Position numbers and translations under genes: made by a program. The notes under the pieces are model-generated. The model saw only the letters and a program-made list of their open reading frames with translations, made no database searches and was not told where the DNA came from. DNA of 64,000 nucleotides from Lenzites betulinus (Eukaryota; Basidiomycota; Agaricomycetes; Polyporales; Polyporaceae): the NCBI GenBank assembly GCA_022264855.1, contig JABYQU010000007.1, positions 682,001-746,000 of the forward strand. Reading direction: 5' to 3'. Below, piece after piece: positions 46,586 to 56,985 of this stretch (its first letter is position 1; each line of letters starts with the position of its first letter).

Positions 46586-48074
46586 TCTGGGCGGGGGTGA
46601 GCGGGAGAGGGGGTCGTCAGGAGAAAGACGTACGAATTGCTGCGATGGAGTTGATTGATAATTGCACGGGGCGTCGCGTGAAGGTCGGTCGTGAAAGATG
46701 ACCTGCCTGCAGGCGAACGAAAGGTCGCGAGTAGGGTCTAAAAGCTCAAAGAGGCGGATGCTGGCGGTCAGCAATCCGTACGATGTCTGTCCAGGTGGAA
46801 GACGGAGGCAAGGGGCGTGGGGGACCTCGAAACAAAAAATCAGGCGTGCGCCGCGGGACCCCGGACCTCCCTGGCACCGCCTGCACCCCGCATCCCGCAT
46901 GCTTTGTGACATCACCTCCTGCACTCATCATCCCCCCGCACTATGTTTTTTGAACAGCACACTCCCTACAGGCGTGGATAGTCGGAGCGTCAGTACTGCA
47001 GTGCTAGCAAGGCTCCGGATATCTGCGTTAGCACTTAGTCGCTCCCATCATGGATCACTGCACGCGAGACGATGTACTTCTTCAGTGCTGACGAGGTGTG
47101 CAGGATGAGGTCCTGAATAATTTACATCATCACTCTCCGTCGGCATGGCGTGCACACGCACGACGTCTGGTCAGCTGAAAGGTGCCGGACTGCGACACTG
47201 AAGAACTCGCAAAATCGGAATGCGGAGACGGTGGCTGTGCACGAGTCAATAATGACTAGTGGTATTTGCTTTCGGTCCCGTATCCTAACCGTTGTCGCAG
47301 GAGTCATGAAGACAGAGCCAGTGCTCAGCACACGGGGAGTATACGTCAGCTAGTGCAGAGACAAACGAAATCCAGAGCCGATTTGCGCTGCGCATCCTCG
47401 AGCGAGTCCGCGCCTGCAGCCCCGAGATGCAAGGTACTTTCTCCGTTTAGTGGCACATATATTCTACCACAGCTGGAAGTTCTGTGACACCTCATCATAC
47501 TGTCGATGAGTTCGTATATGACGGCCAGGAGGATGGACGCCGGGTGCGGAGTGCATTAGTTATCCAGTGTTACCGTTCCTTCCTATCTCGATATCGCATG
47601 TCAGCTGTCGGTAGGACGGGTATAATCACCGAGCGCGCACAGAATATTGTGCCTGCGTACTGGTCGTCGACCAAAGGAACGACGCCGTAAAGGGCGTACT
47701 GAGACCGACATTCTGCGACTAGTAGGATATATACATCTGAGAGATAGGCGTAGTAATGTAGAGAACCGGAACAGAATAGGAGACAGCGACGCGTGAGATG
47801 TTATCGATACATGGGAGGCGGGGCGATGAGGGGGCAGAGTGACTGATGGACTGATGAGAGAGCGAAAGAGCTTGAGTACGGAAAGAAAGCAAATGGACAG
47901 ATGGGGGGACAAGACGAGGGGGGAGATGTCCGGATGGGCACCCTGGCAGCGAATATGGAAAAGGGCGGCACGATCAGGGCCGCCTGGGAATAGAAGTAGA
48001 GACACGATGGCGGAGGAGGCAATGGTCCCAACATACGGTATAACGCAATCGCTGTGCGATCAGACTCGAAGGAA
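46586..48074. other. Intergenic region upstream of eIF4G, no recognised gene
   Basis: It contains the eIF4G leader and promoter and the 3' flank of FunK1 E. A short stretch at about 47440-47500 weakly resembles FunK1 copy C upstream DNA (34660-34700). Open frames are short and unsupported. Confidence 0.5.
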
Positions 48075-50612
48075 CTAGGCCTTGCTTTTCTTGCACGCCC
48101 TGCCGCTGGCGTCGTTGCCAGCGAGCTGCGAGGTGCGCTTCGAGCCGGTTGGAACGAGGTCGGCGGCGGGCTTCCAGCCGAATGGGGGTTTCTCGTCCTT
48201 GACGGCGTCAGGGACCGGAGGCCATTGTTCCTTGAGAGTTTTTTTCATCACGGTCAGCATTGCCCGATGAGTCTCCAGCTTCTTCGCCTGCGTCTCCAGC
48301 TTCTTCGCCTGCGTCTCGACGTCTTCCTGCTTTTCGACCTTGGGCTGGGATGGGTTCGCTGGTGCACCGCTATTGAGCTTGTCCTCTTCTTCCTTTTCCT
48401 CTTCCTCAAATAGCTTCGCGAGAATTCCACTACTCCCAGGGACTATACCACTGCCGGCTTTTGGAGCAGGCAATTTATTGGATAGACGTGGTAAGGAATA
48501 GTAGGCCTTGAACCATGAAAGAAGAGTGGTGATGAGTTTGTTGAGTGGATGGTACGCGGCAATGACCTGCTTCGACTCGTCCGTCCAAAAGAATTGTAAG
48601 GTGTTGGTCTGGAGAGTGTTGAGGCGCCCCGCGGTCATCGCCGAACGCTTTGTTGGTCCACAGCGAGCGTGGGCCATGTGAGGGAAACGCGTGTAATCGT
48701 CGAAGTAGTCGTGCAGGAACTGAGGCACCATGCAAGTGGGGATGTTGTGAGGGAGCAGGCGGACAGCGTGATAGAGGATGACATGGAAAAACGACTCCAG
48801 CTCGTCTTGTACGGTGATCGTCCTTGCAGGATTGTCGAGGGCATGCACCGACAGGAACTGCCACGTCCCCTGACGACCGAGAGCGTATGAGCGGCTTTGA
48901 TCATGGGCGCGACATCAAACGACGTACCGTGCGATCAGGCTGACGTCCGGTCTCGGTCTGGTCCGACAATTTCTTCGACAACTCCCAGTCGCTCAGAAGC
49001 CCAACCAAATGGCCGCGCGAGTTCTCGTAGAGCAGGATATTTCCCGCACTGATGTCGCGATGGATGATGCCCTTCTCATATGCCTTCGAGTGCGCTGCAG
49101 TGATTCATGCGTTAGGAAGTCGATGTCATCAGCAGCCTACGAGCGGGCGCACCTAAGAGAGCGCAGTAGACCGCCGTAAGCAGGTCTGCGCCGCTCTTCA
49201 TCTTGTCCAGAGGCTTGCCCACCTCCTCGACAACGAGGCGGTAGTGCTGGTGAAGCTTGAGGGGCTTCTCCTCGGGATAGTTCTCCTCCCAGAGGTCTAC
49301 AGTGACACTCGTGTTCTGATCGGGGACGTCACCGTGACAGAGCAGCGTCGGTACAAATCGGACTTTCTCCTTGTGCAGCACCTGCAAGGTAGCCCCCTCC
49401 TTGTCGATGGCGACGCTGTCGACGCGCCACGCGTCCTTGAGAAACACGAGCGTGTTCTTCCGAGGCGTTGTGCCGGTCTTCTTCGTCGAACTACCCCCTT
49501 CTTCCGCGCCCTTGTCATCTTCCCACTCCAGTCCGATGTAGCCCCGGGTTGTACGACCAACAACACCCGCCGCTTCGAAGTGCGGTTTCGCGACAAGGAA
49601 GTGGCGCTGACGCGGCTTCGTCGTGCCCTCGCTCGACTCGTCCGTGACCGTCAGCTTCCACCACGGATGCGCCTCGTTCAGCGTGTCCTTGAATTGTTTT
49701 CGCACGTACTCCGCCACGCCATCCTCATCGGCAGCGGCCTTCATCCGCTCCATCTCCTCGGACCCTGGCTCGAGACGAACCGCAGTTGTGTCATGACCAC
49801 GCGCGCTGCGGGGCATGGCCGCGTAGTGACGAAGGAACTCCTCCAGCCTCGGGTCATCCACGTACGGGAACCGCTCAGTGGCAACCAGCCCCGAGCGATC
49901 GATCCGCACGATACGCGCATCTAGGCCGATGAAGAGGATCATGTACTGGTGCGTCCGCTGCTGGCGGCTGAGGACGAGCTTGGCATACAACAGGATCTGA
50001 CCCAGCGCTGCATGACGCTCTAGGGCGTTGGCCTCGTCGTCGTCGTAGGCTTCATCGAACGGATCGCCTTCGGCAGCTGTCCTCTTGCACTCGATCACAA
50101 TCTCGACCGAGGACCAGTCCATCCGGCCCTTGATGGGGCTTCCACTCCGATTCGATACCCGCAGACCTGCCAATGCGTTGTCGGGGTAGAGCCCCATGTC
50201 AGCGCCTAGCTTGCCCTCGTCCGTCGGATCTGACTTGAACGCGGTCGACACGAATGTGAAGCCATCGCAGAGCTTTGCCTTGTTGAGTGCGCTCGTCTGA
50301 AAGCGGCGGGATCAGCGAATGTGTGATGTGCCCCACACGCGTCCGGAGCGAACGTACAAGCTGCGTGCACATCTTGCGCTCGGATGCGCATGCCTGTATG
50401 CTGCTGAAGGGCGGCTTTAGCCCAGCGGGGGCATTCTTCCGCTTCAAAAATGCAGCGTCCTTTGAGCTGACTCTTTGGGGCAATTTGTACGACGGTTTCG
50501 GGAGGTCGGGGAAGAAGGTCTTCTTGAACTCATCGTACGGGACCGACTGTATCTTCCCGTGCACGTTCGAGCGCAACTCGTTTCTCTTAGCGGGCAGGTC
50601 GCCTTGGGTCAT
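48075..50612 (-). CDS. FunK1 fungal-type protein kinase, divergent copy E
   Basis: A FunK1 kinase with the same intron positions as copies A-D but clearly different sequence, so it predates their expansion. The chosen start gives MTQGDLPAKRNELRSNVHG. The frame is open further upstream to MSHCPALITK, which is less like the family. Segments are ERKMCTQL then TSALNKAKLCDGFTFV, DWSSVEIVIECKRTAAEG, QQRTHQYMILFIGLDARIVR, HPWWKLTV, FLKDAWRVDSVAIDKEG, the intact catalytic loop IIHRDISAGNILLYE, LLSDWELSKK and GTWQFLSVHAL. The C-terminal region carries an acidic EEEEKEEEDK run and a doubled ETQAKKL heptad-like repeat. Its flanks are not those of A-D. Confidence 0.83.
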
Positions 50613-51228
50613 CGAGAATGGGCTGTTTTTAATAAAGGCCTTTTTGGGCGAGTTATTGGTAACGTTAGAAGTTATGTTATAAGTCGTGATGGACACTGCA
50701 GAGGGAGCAGGGAGTGGTAGGAGAAGAGGATGCGTACCAGGTGCGCGGTTGGGTTTTATATGTTGAACTTGGCCACTGGTCGCGTCGCGCGTGTGAGTTT
50801 CTGAATCTTTCGTAATCAGTGCAGGACAATGGGACATGAGAGCGGGTGGCTCTCGCTTAGTCGTGGTGGTTGGGTTCAAGCTGGTAAGCGCGCGCACGTT
50901 CACTGGCGCCGGGCGTCCATGCTGGTCCTAGTAGGCGCTCCCACTCTCCCTGCCCCCGTTTACTCGCTCTACGCGTCTTGCACACCAGGCCGCATCGACG
51001 TGACAGCAGATATGGCGATAGAATATACAGTCCCCTATCCATTGCATCCGGGCGCGAAGGGCGCAAAAGCGCGAATATTCGAGCCGGCGTCTCCGTGGTG
51101 CGTGCTTCCAATCGTGGCTGTGCACATTTGTACCAAGATCAACATGAATAACTCCGGTCCGCGCTATACACATTACAAACCGGCTTCCGGCTTCTATCCA
51201 TTGCAGCATTACATTGGGCTTCTATTGT
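50613..51228. other. Intergenic region with first copy of a dispersed repeat
   Basis: It holds the FunK1 E upstream region and the dispersed repeat at 51015-51163. No gene is present. Confidence 0.5.
51015..51163. repeat. Dispersed repeat, copy 1
   Basis: About 150 bases including CGCGAATATTCGAGCCGGCG and CCAATCGTGGCTGTG recur in the same orientation at 54890-55032 with scattered changes and small gaps. The two copies flank the APH-fold gene pair. No clear terminal repeats were seen. Confidence 0.8.
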
Positions 51229-51427
51229 TCAAACTTCACGCTCGTCCCCGGCGCCGTCTCTCCCCGGGAGCCGGTCGACGTACTGCGCGGTGACGTCGAA
51301 GACTGTCCACAGCAGTCCGTGCGTGGTCACGCTGCGGAGCGCGCTCACCCCGAGTCCGCGATACAGCCGTGCGAGGCCGACGTGGAACGGTTTTGGTGCG
51401 TTTGGGTCGGGACCTGGAGTCCGATCT
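51229..51427 (-). pseudogene. 3' remnant of a mitochondrial carrier gene
   Basis: This single exon follows an acceptor ending GACCAG and reads KPFHVGLARLYRGLGV then SALRSVTTHGLLWTVFDV, the pattern of the last transmembrane segment of mitochondrial solute carriers (LYRGLG, ALRS). It ends DEREV with a stop at 51229. The first two carrier repeats and their PxD/ExxK/R signatures are not found in the following 700 bases upstream, so only the C-terminal end is left. It may have been cut off by rearrangement near the APH-fold genes. Confidence 0.65.
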
Positions 51428-52097
51428 CTGGTCAGAGGATGTGACCCGTGTATGTTTTGTGCGCGCGACTGACCTCGGATAAGTCGGTGCCAGTGGAAGC
51501 CTGTAACCCGCGAAGGTCAAAGCTCCGCTATCGAAAGTACAAGATCGATTCGGAGTACAAGTCAAACCGTAAGCCTGCTGGTGACATGAACTCGCATAAC
51601 GCTGTCTTGAGCGAACAAAGGGATGCCCTGTCCCGTCTTCGGACTCTGGTAAGAGATTGAGCGCCTTTCGTCTGACTGACCTCTGGGTGTCCACGCTCAT
51701 ATTATGAGTATTTCAAAAATACTTCTCAGGTGTAGTAAGCTGCCTGGTAGCCATGTCCCGCCATTCACGAGCATGGTCATGATATATCATAAAATTCCGC
51801 ACGCATAGGCAGTGCACAGGCGCTCTCGAATACGGGCGCTTATTGGAATGCGTGTGACTCGCTGGCAGTGTGGGATACTGGGCCTTGTCCTTGAGCTTGC
51901 TGCTTGATTGGCAAACTTGAGCTGGAACGTCGAACATCGGGCTGGTGAGTGGAGCCTTTTCAGCCCCCTCGCAAGTATAATCTCCTCAAGCTACCTCAAA
52001 CATTCATCTGAGGGTACTACGTCTCGAGAGTGTTGATCCCAACCGGTCCTGCTACTAACGTACAGCATTGCCGCCCTAGCCGCTCAGCTTTCCAGTT
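51428..52097. other. Intergenic region, no recognised gene
   Basis: The upstream exons expected for the carrier remnant were sought here on the minus strand and not found. The right side is the promoter of the APH-fold gene. Confidence 0.5.
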
Positions 52098-53006
52098 ATG
52101 GCTCCCCGTTTTGTATACCGCCTCTTGTCTGTGGTCGTATCAGCTCTCCCGCTACGCATTCGCCGAACTCTGTGGTCATATCTGCTTCGCGCAGGCGCAG
52201 AACGTTGGTCGGTCGACGGTGTCGCACAACGCATCCCAGGAGGCATGTTCATCAAGCACGGGCTCACACGCCCTGTGGAGGCACAAGCCACGCACTTCGT
52301 CGGCACTCATACCTCTATCCCTGTCCCGGTCGTTATCGATTGTCTCACCGTCGAAGGCCGAACGTGGATCGTCTTATCTCGTCTTCCCGGATACAACCTA
52401 GGGGATCGGTATTTCGACGTAACCCCCGAAGTCGAGCAGCACTTGAGCAGCCAGCTGTCCCGCATGTTAACGCCGCTCCGTGCTCTCCCGCCCCCAAATA
52501 ACTCCGCTGTATGTGGCTTCGATCAGGGGCCCATATACTGCGCACGCATGGCCTTCGGCGGTCCGGCTCGCGGTCCGTTCGAAAACGTCGAATCGTTTCA
52601 TCGATGGCTGCTCGCCCGTGCCGGTCCTCTTAAGATCCCTGCAGAGGAGGATGCGGAGCAGATTCGTGAGACCATCAAACGCGCTCATTCTCGGCCTCAA
52701 CGGGTCTGCTTGACGCACAATGACCTCGGCCCTCACAACATCCTCGTGGATGAGGAGTGGAATATCACGGGCATCGTCGACTGGGAATCGTGCGCGTGGA
52801 TGCCAGAGTATTGGTGCGTTCAAGCTTGCAGCTAGAAGAGCACTGTAGCACTAACACTACGGCATAGGGAGTTGTCCAAAGGCACGTTCCTCCTACAATA
52901 TCGGGATGACTGTTGGGACAGGGTCATGACATCTGTGTTCCCCGAGTACTCCGAGGAGCTGAAAGCCGAGAGGTACATTCTATCTTACCGATCCTGCTAC
53001 TGGTAA
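52098..53006 (+). CDS. APH-fold phosphotransferase family protein, copy 1
   Basis: Fungal aminoglycoside-phosphotransferase-like protein. Such proteins share the small-molecule kinase fold, but the substrate in fungi is mostly unknown and antibiotic resistance is not implied. The start ATG gives MAPRFVYRLLSVVVSALP. Segments are RIPGGMFIKHGLTRPVEAQA, HTSIPVPVVIDCLTV, TWIVLSRLPGYNLGD, the catalytic loop LTHNDLGPHNILVD (His-Asn-Asp at about 207-209) and the metal site GIVDWESCAWMPEYW. One intron near the 3' end (about 52818-52867) leads to ELSKGTFLLQYRDDCWD and VFPEYSEELKAERYILSY, with a stop at 53004-53006. The next gene is a tandem paralog that keeps the same end. Confidence 0.78.
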
Positions 53007-53689
53007 CTAGACGTATATCAGTTCTCAATACTCTCGTATCGTCAGCTGTTTGTTTTGCTCATAATGTCGATATTGATGGCTCCTACTATTCTATGAGCTG
53101 TACCACCGCAGCCTACAATCAAAAAGCGAAGTTGTACCGGATAGCCTGAGGCCACATGGCTGCCTTCTCTCCCAACTCCAGGCGGGACTGCTGCCGTTCT
53201 CAGTCGGCACGCCGAATGTTTCTATATGCACACTGTCGTAGCTCATGAAGATACAACATCATCTTTCCGCACACACTTTACACGAACTCGACCGCAATAC
53301 ATAGGTCGCCACCCCCTCCCAGTGCCAACCTTCAGCCAGCTACTAGACATCCCAAAGAACCGTCACCCCCACAACAGGAGCCTTCGGTCCACTTCCCACC
53401 CCGACCTCAGGTTCCCCGAGCAGAACGATTACACAGCCTTTTAGACGCTTATGAACCTTTGAACTGAACGCCCACGACCTCATGTGAAGCCTCGACCGCA
53501 CCTGCTGGACTCGCTCTGGCAGCAGTGCTTACATCGCGGGATCCTAATCTTGTCTCTCCTAAAGTGGTGAGCCGCTCGCAGGTCTCTCGGTAGGCATATT
53601 TTGGCAGTATGAGCCTGAGGATTAGCACTGACGTGCAACATATCAGCTAGCAGTTACCGCCGAGTCACTCCCCATATCCTTGACGGGAC
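53007..53689. other. Intergenic spacer between the APH-fold paralogs
   Basis: No gene was recognised. The last bases are the promoter of copy 2. Confidence 0.5.
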
Positions 53690-54723
53690 ATGGCACCTCG
53701 TTTCGTATACCGACTCCTGTCCGAGTACATCGTCTCAGCACTCCCCTTGTGCATCCGCCGCGGGCTGTGGCAGTATCTCGCCCATGTGGGTGCGCAATGC
53801 TGGGCATGCGAAAGTGCTACCCAACGTATCCCGGGAGGCATGTACGTCAAGTGTACGTCAAGTACGGACCACTCGTTCGTCCGACAGAGGCCCAAGCTGA
53901 GTTGTATACACCTATTTGGCTTTAAACCGGCGAAGATGCAACTACCGCTATTTATTACACCTAGATAGTTGCAATAACCGTTGTATACTCTACCCAAGCT
54001 GCGCACTTCGTAGGCTCCCACACCTCTCTCCCCGTCCCTCTCATCATCGACTGTTGCACTATCGGCGACAACACCTGGATCGTCATGTCGCGGCTCCCCG
54101 GACACAATCTCGCGGGCTCGTACACCGCGATAACGCCCGAGGTGGAACAGCGCCTGAGCAGCCAGCTCTCCCGCATGCTCGCGCCTCTCCGGGCACTATC
54201 CCCTCTCGGCCCCGCGGCTTGTGGTTTCGACCAAGGACCCATCTATTGTCAACGGATGGCCTTCGGCGCTCCGCCTCTGGGCCCGTTTGCAGACGTCCAC
54301 TCTTTCCACCGATTTCTCCTCACCCGTGCCCGCATGAACATCCCGCCTGAAGCGAACACCGAGTTGATTCAAGAGACCATCAAGCGCGACCACTCTCGGT
54401 CCCGTCGGCTTTGCTTGACGCACAACGACTTGGGTCCTCACAACATACTCGTGGATGACGATTGGAACATCACGGGCATAGTCGACTGGGAATCCTGCGC
54501 GTGGATGCCGGACTACTGGTATGTTCGCGCTCATCTCTCGTTCAGCCTGAGCCTGCATGTACTGATGTGACGATGCAGGGAACTGACTAAAGGCACGTTT
54601 CTCCCGCAATACCGGAGCCGGAAAGGGCGGTGGACCAGGATCCTGACGTCGGTATTCCTGGAGTACATGGAGGAGCTGGAAGCTGAAAGGTACATTGTCA
54701 TGTACAGAGACTGCTATACGTAA
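53690..54723 (+). CDS. APH-fold phosphotransferase family protein, copy 2, disrupted or re-spliced
   Basis: Tandem paralog of the preceding gene. The start ATG gives MAPRFVYRLLSEYIVSALP. The N-terminal part to RIPGGMYVK and the C-terminal part from AHFVGSHTSLPVPLIIDC onward are conserved, with catalytic LTHNDLGPHNILVDDD and GIVDWESCAWMPDYW, and an end at ERYIVMYRDCYT. Between them are two lesions. An 11-base unit is tandemly duplicated (53841-53862), and 102 bases bounded by CCCAAGCTG are inserted (53891-54001), with an in-frame stop. A 116-base intron from 53853 (GTACGT, inside the duplication) to 53968 would remove most of this and restore the frame. If it is not used, the gene is a pseudogene. 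Confidence 0.6.
53841..53862 (+). repeat. 11-base tandem duplication in APH-fold copy 2
   Basis: TGTACGTCAAG is repeated exactly twice. Copy 1 of the gene has a single equivalent (TGTTCATCAAG). The duplication shifts the frame and creates an additional GTACGT donor-like site. Confidence 0.85.
53891..54001. mobile_element. Small MITE-like insertion with 9-base direct repeats
   Basis: CCCAAGCTG occurs at 53891-53899 and 53993-54001, and copy 1 of the gene has only one equivalent. The 102-base insertion holds an inner inverted pair (TGCAACTA and TAGTTGCA). A 9-base target duplication is typical of Mutator-like elements, but no good terminal inverted repeats were seen. Confidence 0.5.
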
Positions 54724-55516
54724 GCTGGATATGCTACACCGACTCTTTTACATCGTCTTTCGTGCTACCAGTAGTATGCCAATGATGCTAACGCTGCTCG
54801 TCGTCGCCATCATGAAGATCACCCGTCCGCGTGCTTTTTTCTCCATCGGTCTCAGGGAGATTGGCGGTAGCGAATGCATAGCCGCTATAGCGATAGAATA
54901 TGCAGTCCCCCATTCATTGCATCGGGGCGCAAAAGCGCGAATATTCGAGCCGGCGTCTCCGTGGCGGCCGCGTGCTTCCAATCGTGGCTGTGCAAATTTG
55001 CACCAAGATCAACATGAACAATTCCGCGGGCCAATGTGCCGTCCTTTGATGTTCCGCAGCATCTATGCCTCACCTCCCACCCATGGCCTGTCACCTCATA
55101 CATATACTGCCACCGAATACGTGGACGCTGTACCGAATGATACCAGCAGTACTCGTACAATCGTGGACAAATCAAAACACCACTAGTACTAAGTACTATG
55201 TAACACAAGTGTATCGCTGCCTTGACGTGTCAAAGCAGCTCACCGCTCATTATACGCTTGTTCCATGACCTTATTCCATAGTCTGGGGACACGTGGAGAA
55301 AAGGCGGTACGTCCGTGTAGCCTACAGGGGACAGCTTGTGCTAGTACCTCGTTGACTGCAAGCGTGATGTGGGCCGCTTGGTCCTGGGGGTGCTCCGCTT
55401 TGACTTCCAGTCTCCGCCCTTTATCAAACATCCGTGGTCACTCCCTTCCTCATCCCCAGCTTCAACGCTTATTGCCATCTCGTGTCCCCATCACCCTCCT
55501 AAAGTCCTCGCTTGTC
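54724..55516. other. Intergenic region with second copy of the dispersed repeat
   Basis: It contains the dispersed repeat (54890-55032) and the promoter of the small membrane-protein gene. No gene is present. Confidence 0.5.
54890..55032. repeat. Dispersed repeat, copy 2
   Basis: Same orientation as 51015-51163, with shared blocks such as CGCGAATATTCGAGCCGGCG and small length differences. It lies just after APH-fold copy 2. Confidence 0.8.
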
Positions 55517-56317
55517 ATGCCTGACCGCGTCCCAACAATTGCCCTCCCGCCTGACCTGGAGGCGGAGCTCCACGATTACGGGGATTGTGAGTAAATAAAG
55601 ATATCCTCCTGCCGGACACGCGCTGACCTTCCCCATTGTCCAGTGGAATTTGATACCGAGTGTGCAGTCAGATCCCGCATGCTCGCGGAGCACCACGAGC
55701 AGATGAGGGCTATGCGTCGGAACCCCCTCCGTTTCTTGCGCAATTTGGCCAACCTGGCCGTGTTTGCCATCGTGTATATCCTCGGTCTGCATGCCCTCAT
55801 CGCGCTCCTAGGGCTATTCCTTCTCCCGCTGGCAGTACTCTACTACCACCAGGCGTCGGGCAAGGACACCTCACCTCCGCGCCGTTTCGTCCCGCGTCGG
55901 GACGCCAAAGGGCACCCGAGACTCCGACACACTCCACATACCTGCACGCCTACCATTCCAGCGTGTTGGAGCTACATACAAGTGCTCGTCGGAGGGTTCT
56001 TCGTCTATTACGCATACTCCGCCGGTCTCCTCCCGGGGGTACGTCGGCACCCTCCCTTCCACTATTTCCGACACACTCTGACTGATTAATTTCGCTTTTT
56101 ACAGATGGGAGAACGCGCACGGAAGATGCTGTTCAGTGGCATCCCCGTCGCATGGCACGAGCCTTGGTGGCCGCTCGCGATTGCGGCCGTCGTATGGCTC
56201 GTCACGCCGCCGTCTGTGGAGCATGCGCCGCCGAGGAAGACCGTCCAGCAACACATGGACGACTATTGCTCACATGTGCAGTGGCCGTTGAGCTCGCCAC
56301 GCCTTCGTCGTCCGTGA
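55517..56317 (+). CDS. Small multi-pass membrane protein of unknown function
   Basis: The family is not recognised. The start ATG gives MPDRVPTIALPPDLEAEL. An intron after HDYGD leads into LEFDTECAVRSRMLAEHHEQ. Two closely spaced hydrophobic segments follow (LANLAVFAIVYILGLHALI and ALLGLFLLPLAVLYY), then a third (VLVGGFFVYYAYSAGLL). After a second intron MGERARKMLFSG leads to a fourth (WPLAIAAVVWLVTP), and the protein ends SSPRLRRP. A further intron inside the basic stretch after YYHQAS is possible, because the open frame there looks unlike the rest. Segments rich in Arg before the first helix suggest a cytosolic N-terminus. It lies head-on with the TRK gene. Confidence 0.6.
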
Positions 56318-56985
56318 GGGCGGCATCGTGCACGGGTCGTCCCCCGTTGATCGTACTCGCCTGTCAAGAAAGTTTTGGGCTGTCCATGTTCCTACGTCGT
56401 TCTATATGTATCGCAATCCGGATTTTCGGCGGTTTTCGCTCGCGCATGTCACATTGTTCTGCGCTTTCCGCGCAGAAGACCACACACACGTTGTTCAAAG
56501 GAGTTGAAGGATCCAACGACCATGGGAGTCGGAAGCGCTCGGCGCCAGTTTCGATTTGTTCATGTCGACGATATCGAGATCGAGATCGTATGTGTAAGAA
56601 TAATCGAGGTGGACGCGATTCCATTCAAACCCTTGTGTCGAAATGATATAGTGACAGCCGGGGCCCGAAGTCTATGACGTAGCTAGACGAGTGACATTGC
56701 GAGGGGACAACATTACGAGAAATACACAGGATAGTACGTGCGGTCGGGGACGCGAAGGTTAATAGCACTGAGGAGATGTCGAGACCGGGATATGTAGCGT
56801 GTAGTAAGTAAGGCCAGGGATATGTATTCAGTCAGAGTCCAGTCCGAGTCTGAGAACCTTGACCGTGGTGATGGGCGCTGTACAGGTGGGGAGAGGGCGC
56901 GGCTCCCGTCTATGTCGAGGTGAAGTTATGATGCAATATCATCGCCCTGGCGTAGCTATGCGTGACTGTCCGAGAAACACCGGTG
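56318..56985. other. Intergenic region between convergent genes
   Basis: It holds the 3' ends of the membrane-protein gene and the TRK gene. Nothing else was recognised. Confidence 0.5.
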
